A stretch of DNA of 64,000 bases from contig DASXDL010000004.1 in the NCBI GenBank assembly GCA_036490715.1, forward strand, positions 23,143-87,142. The letters run 5' to 3'. The notes beneath the pieces were generated by a model. That model was not told the DNA's origin. It saw only the letters and a list, made by a program, of their open reading frames with translations, and searched no databases. Origin of the DNA: FEN-1191 sp036490715 (lineage in GTDB: Bacteria; Pseudomonadota; Gammaproteobacteria; Steroidobacterales; Steroidobacteraceae). A program made the position numbers and the translations under genes. This document shows positions 57,870 to 64,000 of this stretch, in pieces; the stretch's first letter is position 1, and the number at the start of each line of letters is the position of its first letter.

Positions 57870-59341
57870 ACCCAGCCGACGCGCGCGCCGACGCGCCGAT
57901 CGCTGCTGCAGAACTCGCGCCACGCCGTGGCCAGCCGTCGCACGCCGATCGACAGCACCGGCATCTCGGCCAGGAACGGCAGCCGGATCCACTGCGCACA
58001 GCCCTCTGCCGCCGACATGAGCGGACCGGCGATGATCCTGACGCCGTGGCGCAGCGCCAGCTGCGCATATTCACGCGCATCCCCGGACGGCAGTTTGATC
58101 CACAGGAAGGCGCCGCCCGCCGGCAGTCGAAAGCTCCAGTCCGGCAACTGTTCGCGCAGCATCGCCGCGACGGCATCGCGCTTGGCGGTCAATTCCACGC
58201 ATCGTTGGGCGCGCGCCTGCTCCACGGCGCCCAGCAGCCGAGCCGCGATCGCCTGCGTCAGCGGCGGGGAGCCCAGATCGATCGAGCTCTTCAAGCGCGC
58301 CAGTCGTTCGATCACCGGCTCGGCGGCCCGCAGCCAGCCGACTCGCAGTCCCGGCCAGATCAGCTTGCTGAGCGACCCCACGGTCAGAATCGGCGCCTCC
58401 GCGCCGTGCGCCGCGATCGGCAGTGGCACCGCTGCCCCGTGCGCCAGTTCGGCCAGCACCTCGTCGTCCAGCACCGGCACGCCGAGCGACGCGGCGATCT
58501 GGCACACCTCGCTGCGGGCGGCGCGCGGCATCACCGCGCCGGTCGGGTTCTGAAATGTCGGCGTCAGATACACCAGCCGCGCGGCGGTCGCCTTGATTCG
58601 ATCGCGCAGTACCGCCGGCTCGACTCCCCGCTCCCCGACCGGCAGCGACAGAATGCGCGCGCCGGCGGCGCGCAGGATGTCGAGCACGCCGAAGTACATC
58701 GGGTCCTCGACCAGCACCGCATCGCCGCGTTGCACGTACAGCGCCGCGGCCAACGACAGCGCCTGCTGGGCGCCGTTGGTGATCAAAATCTGTTCGGGGA
58801 CGCTCGCCAGTCCGCGCTCGCAGTAGTAGCGCGCCACCGCGCCGCGCAGCGCGGCGATGCCGAGCGGATAGTAGAGTCGGTCGCACACCAAGGCGCGGTA
58901 CTCATCATCCGGCAGCGTGAAGGGGTCGCCGGGCAGATCGTGCAGCGGCAGTGGCGTGCCAAGCGCAAAATCCACCATGTCGGCGTCCTCGCGCCGTTGC
59001 ATCAGTCCCAGCAGCGGGCTGTCGGCCAGGGATCCGGCCTGCGCCGCGCCGCGCGCCGCCGCCACCGACAGCGACGTGGCCGACACCCAGGTACCACTGC
59101 CACTGCGACTCTCGAGCCAGCCGTTCTCGCGCAGCACATCGTACGCGGCGACCACGGTGGTGCGGCTCAAGCGCAGTGCCCGCGCCAGCGTGCGCTCAGA
59201 CGGCAGCCGCATGCCCGGGTTCAGCAAACCGCGCCCCACCGCCTGCGCCAGCGAGCGCGCGAGCTTTTGCTGCAACGGGCCCTTGCCGGCCGACCAGGGC
59301 CCGAGCTGCCGGGTTAGTACCTGCGCTTCCATGGAGTCCAT
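57866..59341 (-). CDS. MocR family regulator (GntR wHTH + aminotransferase domain)
   Basis: A 491-residue MocR/PdxR-type protein. An N-terminal winged helix (residues 20-85: LPSERTLARALRLSRTTVVAAYDVL split) is joined to a fold-type I aminotransferase domain with TPTFQNPTGAVM and GSLSKLIWPGLRVGW carrying the PLP lysine. MocR proteins regulate genes for amine, amino-acid or PLP metabolism, generally divergently transcribed. Here the divergent gene is a PLP decarboxylase, and the operator-like dyad at 59351-59377 lies 10 nt from its start. Confidence 0.94.
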   Translation of the reverse strand: MDSMEAQVLTRQLGPWSAGKGPLQQKLARSLAQAVGRGLLNPGMRLPSERTLARALRLSRTTVVAAYDVLRENGWLESRSGSGTWVSATSLSVAAARGAAQAGSLADSPLLGLMQRREDADMVDFALGTPLPLHDLPGDPFTLPDDEYRALVCDRLYYPLGIAALRGAVARYYCERGLASVPEQILITNGAQQALSLAAALYVQRGDAVLVEDPMYFGVLDILRAAGARILSLPVGERGVEPAVLRDRIKATAARLVYLTPTFQNPTGAVMPRAARSEVCQIAASLGVPVLDDEVLAELAHGAAVPLPIAAHGAEAPILTVGSLSKLIWPGLRVGWLRAAEPVIERLARLKSSIDLGSPPLTQAIAARLLGAVEQARAQRCVELTAKRDAVAAMLREQLPDWSFRLPAGGAFLWIKLPSGDAREYAQLALRHGVRIIAGPLMSAAEGCAQWIRLPFLAEMPVLSIGVRRLATAWREFCSSDRRVGARVGWV

Positions 59342-59350
59342 TCTTAATCT

Positions 59351-59377
59351 AAGTGGCCCTTTTTCAAAGGTCCACTT
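59351..59377. promoter_or_regulatory. MocR operator-like inverted repeat
   Basis: AAGTGGCCCTTT (59351-59362) and AAAGGTCCACTT (59366-59377) are 12-bp arms with one mismatch and a 3-nt spacer, in the 53-bp spacer between the divergent mocR-type gene and the decarboxylase gene. The AAGTGG core resembles the AAAGTGG motif reported for PdxR of Corynebacterium, as far as I recall. Position next to both starts fits autoregulation plus control of the decarboxylase operon. Confidence 0.75.
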
Positions 59378-59394
59378 GCCGGCACACTGGATTC

Positions 59395-60705
59395 ATGCCG
59401 GCCCCCCATACGACAGCCCCCTTTACCGCCCCTGACATCGAGGCGCTGCGACAGGCCGCGCAGCGCGCAGTGGCCTATCTGCAGGGCGTGAATGCACGCT
59501 CGGTGGCACCCACGGCCGGCGCCGTCCGCGCGCTGGATCAGCTGGCAGGACCGCTGCCCGCCGCCGGCGCGGATCCGCTCGCCGTGATCGAGCTGCTCGA
59601 TCGCGTGGGATCGCCCGCCACGATCGTGAACGCCGGCGGCCGCTACTTCGGTTTCGTCAACGGCGGCTCGCTGCCAGCCGCGGTCGCGGCCGCCTGGCTG
59701 GTCAACACCTGGGATCAAAACGGCGGCCTGCGGGTCATGTCGCCCGCAGCCGCCGCGATCGAGGACATCGCGCTCGGCTGGGTCAAGGAGCTGCTGGGTC
59801 TACCGGCTGACTGCGGCGCGGGCCTGGTTACCGGCGGCACCATGGCGAACCTCACGGGGCTGGCCGCGGCGCGCCACGTGCTGCTGCAGCGCGCCGGTTG
59901 GGACGTCGACAACGATGGCCTGTTCGGCGCACCGCCCTTGCAGGTCGTGGTCGGTGACGACGTGCACGCCTCGGTTCTCAAAGCGCTGGGTCTTCTGGGC
60001 CTGGGCCGCAGTCGACTGATCCGGGTGGCTGTCGATGCCCAGGGCCGGATGCGGCCCGAGCGCCTGCCGGCCCTGAATGATCGCAGCATCCTGTGCCTGC
60101 AGGCGGGCAACGTCGCCAGCGGAGCCTTCGATCCGGCCGCCGAGCTGATCCCGGCCGCGCACGCCGCCGGCGCCTGGGTGCATGTGGATGGCGCGTTCGG
60201 GCTGTGGGCCGCGGCCTCGGCGCGCCACCGGCACCTGACGCGCGGCTTCGAGCAGGCTGACTCCTGGGCGACCGATGCCCATAAATGGGCGAACGTCGGC
60301 TACGACTGCGGCGTCTCGCTGGTGCGCGACGCCACCGCACTGCGCGCAGTGATGGCGATCTTCGCGCCGTACGTGATGCCGGGCACCTTGCGCGAACCGC
60401 ATCACCACACGCCGGAGATGTCGCGTCGGGCGCGCGGCGTCGAGCTGTGGGCAGCGCTGCGCTCGCTGGGTCGCGACGGGATCGAGGCGCTGGTGGATCG
60501 CACCTGCGCGCATGCGCGCCGATTCGCGGAAGGAGTGCGTGCCGCCGGCTTTGAGATTCTCAACGAGGTGGTGATCAATCAGGTGTTGGTGTCGTTCGGC
60601 TCGTCCGAGAAAACGCGCAGCGTCATCGAGCGGCTGCAGCTCGACGGCGCCTGCTGGTGCGGCGGCACCGAATGGCAGGGACGCGCCGCGACACGCCGTG
60701 AATAG
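59395..60705 (+). CDS. PLP-dependent group II decarboxylase
   Basis: A 436-residue enzyme of the aromatic-L-amino-acid/glutamate decarboxylase family. TGGTMANLTGLAAAR binds PLP phosphate, VHVDGAFGLW holds the PLP-ring Asp, and SWATDAHKWANVGYDCG carries the Schiff-base Lys. It could decarboxylate an amino acid or act as an aldolase-type relative. ATG 59395 is preferred over 59353, which lies inside the operator dyad. First gene of a three-gene operon. Confidence 0.9.
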   Translation: MPAPHTTAPFTAPDIEALRQAAQRAVAYLQGVNARSVAPTAGAVRALDQLAGPLPAAGADPLAVIELLDRVGSPATIVNAGGRYFGFVNGGSLPAAVAAAWLVNTWDQNGGLRVMSPAAAAIEDIALGWVKELLGLPADCGAGLVTGGTMANLTGLAAARHVLLQRAGWDVDNDGLFGAPPLQVVVGDDVHASVLKALGLLGLGRSRLIRVAVDAQGRMRPERLPALNDRSILCLQAGNVASGAFDPAAELIPAAHAAGAWVHVDGAFGLWAAASARHRHLTRGFEQADSWATDAHKWANVGYDCGVSLVRDATALRAVMAIFAPYVMPGTLREPHHHTPEMSRRARGVELWAALRSLGRDGIEALVDRTCAHARRFAEGVRAAGFEILNEVVINQVLVSFGSSEKTRSVIERLQLDGACWCGGTEWQGRAATRRE

Positions 60706-61825
60706 CATCGACTGGCGCCAGGTTCGCTCCGAGTTCCCGGTCCTGTCTCACTGGACTCACCTGGACACCGCCACCTACGGGGCTTCCCCGCGTCGCGCCA
60801 CCGAGGCCGTGGTGCGCCATCTGGCCCGCCGTGACGACCAGGCCTGCATGGATTTTTTGGAATGGTTCGACGATCTGGACCGGATGCGCACCGTCTGCGC
60901 CCAGCTCATCAACTGCCGGGCCGCCGACATCGCCTTCGTCACCAGCGCCTCGGCCGGCATGGCGTTGCTGGTGAACGGACTTACATGGCAGCCGGGCGAT
61001 GAGGTCATCACGCTTGAGGGCGAGTTCCCCAATCAGCTGTACGTCTCGGCGCTGCTGGAGCGTTATGGCGCGCAGCTGCGCACCGTGCCCTGGTCAAAAT
61101 TCTACGACAGCGTGACCCCTCGAACGCGCCTGGCGGTACTGAGCAGCGTCAATTATGCGACCGGCTTTCGCGCACCGCTGGAAGAGATCTCGGCGTTTCT
61201 CGCTCAGCGCGGCGTGCTGCTGTATGTCGACGGCACCCAAAGTGTCGGCGCACTGCAGTTCGATGTGGCACGGGTACGGCCGGCGATGCTGAGCGTCAAT
61301 GGTTACAAGTGGCTCATGTCACCCAACGGCGCGGGCTTCGTCTACGTCGCGCCTCAGGTTCGTGAGCGCGTGGCACCTTCGGTCGTGGGCTGGCGCAGTG
61401 ACGCGCACTGGCGCGAGGTACAGAATCTGCACCATGGGGCGCCGCGCTTCGCCGCTTCGGCCGAGCGCTATGAGGCCGGCATGCCGCCGTTTCCTTCACT
61501 CTACGCCATGGCGGCGGTGATCGAGCTGCTGCTCGAGCTGGGCCCTGGCGCGGTCGAAGCGCGCGTGCTCGAACTGGCGGCCGCCACACGCGCGATGCTG
61601 CGGGAGCTCGACGCCGAGGTCAACGCCGATGACTCGCCAGTGGTAACCGCGGTTGTGCCCGGCTGCAATGCTGCCGCCCTGGCGGCTGCTCTCAAGGCCA
61701 AGCGCATCCTGACCTCGGCGCGCCACGGACGCCTGCGCGTGTCGCCCCACCTCTATAATAGCGAGGAAGACATTCACGCCCTGCGCACCGCGCTGGTCGG
61801 TCTTAAGGCCAGGAGCAAGTCATGA
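60698..61825 (+). CDS. Class V aminotransferase family PLP enzyme
   Basis: A 375-residue class V PLP enzyme (cysteine desulfurase/isopenicillin-N-epimerase group). N-terminal LDTATYGASPRRA, FVTSASAGMALL, VDGTQSVGAL with the PLP Asp, and SVNGYKWLMSPNGAGF with the Lys are present. No conserved desulfurase Cys loop is seen, so a lyase, aminotransferase or epimerase role is more likely. Start is GTG 60698, overlapping the decarboxylase stop by 8 nt; its end overlaps the cupin ATG by 4 nt. Confidence 0.88.
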   Translation: MNSIDWRQVRSEFPVLSHWTHLDTATYGASPRRATEAVVRHLARRDDQACMDFLEWFDDLDRMRTVCAQLINCRAADIAFVTSASAGMALLVNGLTWQPGDEVITLEGEFPNQLYVSALLERYGAQLRTVPWSKFYDSVTPRTRLAVLSSVNYATGFRAPLEEISAFLAQRGVLLYVDGTQSVGALQFDVARVRPAMLSVNGYKWLMSPNGAGFVYVAPQVRERVAPSVVGWRSDAHWREVQNLHHGAPRFAASAERYEAGMPPFPSLYAMAAVIELLLELGPGAVEARVLELAAATRAMLRELDAEVNADDSPVVTAVVPGCNAAALAAALKAKRILTSARHGRLRVSPHLYNSEEDIHALRTALVGLKARSKS

Positions 61826-62196
61826 GCGAAGTGGACTATCCCTACGAGACTCGATTGAACATCGAGTACCCGCCGCTGCAGGTGATCGATGAGCGGGCCC
61901 TGTCGGATTCCTGCCAGCACAAGTGGTTCAACCAGACCCTATGCCAGGTCAATGCCTCGGTCGTGCGCCTGGGCGTGGTCGAGGGTGAATATCACTGGCA
62001 CAAGCATGATGACGACGACGAGTTCTTCTATGTGGTGGATGGCCAGTTGATCATCGACCTGGAAGGCCGCAGCGTCGAGCTTGAGCCGCGCCAGGGCTTC
62101 GTGGTTCCCAAGGGCGTCGTGCACCGGACCCGGGCCACCCGGCGCACCGTGATCCTGATGGTCGAGAACGCCGGCATCATTCCGACCGGCAACTGA
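61822..62196 (+). CDS. Cupin domain protein
   Basis: A 124-residue single-domain cupin with motif 1 EYHWHKHDDDDEFFYVVDG (His, His, Glu) and motif 2 PRQGFVVPKGVVHRTRA (His). Such proteins act as metal-dependent isomerases or dioxygenases. It is translationally coupled to the class V PLP gene, so it probably handles the same metabolite. Convergent with the methyltransferase-like gene, 13 nt between stops. Confidence 0.88.
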   Translation: MSEVDYPYETRLNIEYPPLQVIDERALSDSCQHKWFNQTLCQVNASVVRLGVVEGEYHWHKHDDDDEFFYVVDGQLIIDLEGRSVELEPRQGFVVPKGVVHRTRATRRTVILMVENAGIIPTGN

Positions 62197-62209
62197 AACT
62201 TTGGGCGCC

Positions 62210-63373
62210 TCAGGCCTGGCGGCGGCGGCTGATCACGAAGGTCTCATCGTTGAACCACAAGCCGCCGTGCTTTTGCAGCACCTGCTGGGTCGCATCCAGA
62301 TAGGCGCCGGTCTGGATGACCGGATCCAGCCGCTCGTCCTCGATCTGATTGACGTAGATCGCGGCATTCCAGGCCGCAAACAGGGTCGAGGTGCCGATGC
62401 GATCGCCGATCTCCGAGGGCAGCGTGTGCATCTCGTAGCGCATCAGCGCGCGCTCGTCCGGCTGCGCGGTGAGCACGAAGTCGCGCGCATCGCGCCCCAG
62501 TTCGCTCTTAAGGGCCGCGAGCAGCTGGTGCCGGTCGACCGCAAACGGATTTTCTCCCGGCCAGCACTTCTGCACGATCTCCAGCGCCGGATCGCGTCCG
62601 GCCGACTGCACCGCCAGCAATCGCCCGCCCGGCCCCAGGCTGTGAACCAGCGGCGCGAGCACGCGCCGCACTTTGAAATCCGCACCCATGCGCGCGCGCC
62701 ACGGCTGGCTGGCCAGCACCAGGTCGTAGCCTTCCAGTCCACGCCCAGGCTTGGGGATCACACTATCGAGCAGGAACGCATGATCGCGGCGGTAGACCAC
62801 CAGTACTGAGGGACGCACGTACACCGGATTGCCGGTCTTGGCGCTGGGCTTGGTCTGCCAGCCGTAGTCCAGCTTCGGCCCCAGCTCGGCGATCTGCTCG
62901 GCATATTCATGGGCGCTGTTGCCATCGAGCCGGATTTCCTCCCAGCTTAACGAGGCGGCCACGCGCGCATCGCGCGGCATCAAGCGCGAGGCTTCCGAAT
63001 ACATCATGTTGGTGATGATCAGGACGGTGGCCGGATGCTCCTGGAAACGATCCGGCATCTTCTCCAGCCCGAGCCGGACGTCCTCGAGGCTGATCTCTTT
63101 GGCCACCACATACAGCGGCAGTGTCGGGAAGCGATGGTGCGTGCCGCGCATCAGCTGCGCCAGCACGCTGCCGTCACCCATGCCGGCATCGAAGATGCGC
63201 AGCGCCGGCGGTGTCGGCGCCAGGTGGGCGAGTTCCTGCACCGCCCGACGCGCAATCGCCGACTTTTCGTTGGTGGTGTTGACGAACGCCAGGTATTTCT
63301 GGCGGTTGTCGTAGAAGCGGAACGGCGGTGAAGCCGGCACGGAGCTGTCGTTGACTGCCAGACTGGATTCCAT
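62210..63373 (-). CDS. SAM-dependent methyltransferase-like protein
   Basis: A 387-residue protein with a likely Rossmann methyltransferase start FDAGMGDGSVLAQLM (residues 60-75, motif I) and a later LVHSLGPGGRLLAVQS segment (motif like post-III). An insert of about 150 residues separates them. The specific family is not recognised; a role in modifying a small molecule is possible. It stands alone, convergent with the cupin and divergent from the LigB-like gene. Confidence 0.65.
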   Translation of the reverse strand: MESSLAVNDSSVPASPPFRFYDNRQKYLAFVNTTNEKSAIARRAVQELAHLAPTPPALRIFDAGMGDGSVLAQLMRGTHHRFPTLPLYVVAKEISLEDVRLGLEKMPDRFQEHPATVLIITNMMYSEASRLMPRDARVAASLSWEEIRLDGNSAHEYAEQIAELGPKLDYGWQTKPSAKTGNPVYVRPSVLVVYRRDHAFLLDSVIPKPGRGLEGYDLVLASQPWRARMGADFKVRRVLAPLVHSLGPGGRLLAVQSAGRDPALEIVQKCWPGENPFAVDRHQLLAALKSELGRDARDFVLTAQPDERALMRYEMHTLPSEIGDRIGTSTLFAAWNAAIYVNQIEDERLDPVIQTGAYLDATQQVLQKHGGLWFNDETFVISRRRQA

Positions 63374-63527
63374 GGCTCGTGCGTCCCCTCATCAAGCCAT
63401 CTACGCGGCTGATACCACTCATCAGAGCACAGAGCTACCGCGCGCGCAATTCAACAGTACGCTGGGCATGCGCGCCACGGCGTCGATGGCAATATAGCCA
63501 CCTTCGGATCGCGGCAAGGAACTCGTG

Positions 63528-64000
63528 ATGGCAACGATCATCGGTGCAATTGGAACCTCACACACGCCGACCATCGGCTTTGCCAAGCGTCGTGGGCTCG
63601 AAAACGATCCGGTCTGGAAGCCGATCTTCGAGGCCTATGAGCCGATCCGGGCTTGGCTGAATGACAAAAAACCCGACGTTCTGCTGATCATCTATAACGA
63701 TCACATCACCTCGTTCTTCTTCGATCACTATTCGCCGTTTGCGCTCGGTGTGGGCGAGCAGTTCCTGCCGGCCGATGAAGGTGGCGGCGTGCCGCAGCTG
63801 CCGCCGCTGCGCGGCGCACCTGAACTCGCCAAGGCCGTCGGCACCAGCCTGTTCGCCGACGAATTCGATATCTCGTTCTTTCGCGACAAGCCGATCGACC
63901 ATGGCGTGTTCTCGCCGCTGTCGATGCTGTCGGAGTCGGCGGATTCCTGGCCGTGGCAGGTACTGCCGCTGCAGGTGGGCGTGCTGCAGTTTCCGATTCC
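63528..64000 (+). CDS. LigB-type extradiol dioxygenase, 5' part
   Basis: The first 157 residues of a class III extradiol ring-cleavage dioxygenase resembling the beta subunit of protocatechuate 4,5-dioxygenase; the window ends before the stop. H12 (GTSHTPT) and H59 (YNDHITSFFFD) match the two iron-ligand histidines of LigB, and IDHGVFSPLSML matches its active-site His region. AAGGA is 8 nt before the ATG. It cleaves a catecholic ring; the alpha subunit, if any, would lie outside the window. Confidence 0.9.
   Translation, partial: MATIIGAIGTSHTPTIGFAKRRGLENDPVWKPIFEAYEPIRAWLNDKKPDVLLIIYNDHITSFFFDHYSPFALGVGEQFLPADEGGGVPQLPPLRGAPELAKAVGTSLFADEFDISFFRDKPIDHGVFSPLSMLSESADSWPWQVLPLQVGVLQFPI

Noticed and set aside
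1..64000. Prophage, IS elements, CRISPR arrays, tRNA or rRNA genes
   Set aside because: No transposase, integrase, phage structural gene, regular repeat-spacer array or cloverleaf/rRNA sequence was recognised on either strand.

Overview
The window is GC-rich, densely packed bacterial DNA with many 1-4 bp gene overlaps. TonB-dependent receptor, MlaA lipoprotein, lipobox lipoproteins, a FecI-like sigma factor and the fluoride-riboswitch sequence type all point to a Gram-negative proteobacterium. The overall flavour (many SDR oxidoreductases, M28 peptidases, extradiol dioxygenase, TonB receptor) suggests an environmental gammaproteobacterium of the Steroidobacter/Nevskia type, but this is inference: there is no rRNA or other decisive marker. 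I see no tRNA, rRNA, IS element, prophage or CRISPR array.

Layout. 1-0.36 kb: 3' end of an MFS transporter. 0.37-3.3 kb: leftward fluoride-resistance operon (crcB, DUF190, cation/proton antiporter, perhaps an SDR), headed by a fluoride riboswitch that lies partly inside the 3' end of the preceding gene. 3.25-8.56 kb: leftward six-gene operon (DUF3096, transaldolase, polyphosphate-glucokinase-like kinase, TraB/GumN protein, Tat-exported GH1 beta-glucosidase, EamA exporter). 8.7-10.9 kb: SDR and secreted M28 peptidase. 11-12.3 kb: small stress-type genes (two-BON protein, DUF1328, CsbD). 12.3-17.7 kb: leftward operon of SDR, GH15 glucoamylase and membrane M28 peptidase with 1-nt gaps. 17.8-25.3 kb: unknown membrane protein, pirin, lipoprotein, MarC protein, PEP carboxylase, OFA-type MFS transporter. 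25.6-31.3 kb: DUF2934 protein and a complete leftward stressosome operon rsbR-rsbS-rsbT-(ATPase/phosphatase fusion)-histidine kinase-hybrid histidine kinase. 31.5-35.6 kb: small hydrophilic ORF, DJ-1/PfpI protein, and a rightward envelope operon (serine hydrolase-like, MlaA, DUF4105).

35.6-64 kb is a catabolic region. On the minus strand from 46.6 down to 35.7 kb: FecI-like sigma factor, M24 family enzyme, two-domain PEP-synthase-like protein, CtBP-like D-2-hydroxyacid dehydrogenase, FAH-family hydrolase, a lone FecR N-terminal (DUF4880) domain, TonB receptor, secreted beta-propeller, signal-less Bug/TctC protein and a formyltransferase. Right of it, cupin-SDR (leftward) and 2OG-oxygenase-CocE hydrolase (rightward) are driven by two near-identical promoters sharing a 17-bp operator-like element. 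Then follow a FadR-type regulator, FMN hydroxyacid dehydrogenase, FAD monooxygenase, NUDIX hydrolase, a divergent MocR regulator with a clear 12-bp dyad in front of a PLP decarboxylase/class V aminotransferase/cupin operon, a methyltransferase-like protein, and the start of a LigB-type extradiol dioxygenase cut by the window end.

Best leads: the paired promoter/operator elements, the fec-type signalling system split by a catabolic operon with a truncated anti-sigma protein, the stressosome wired to two-component kinases, and the riboswitch nested in an upstream gene.
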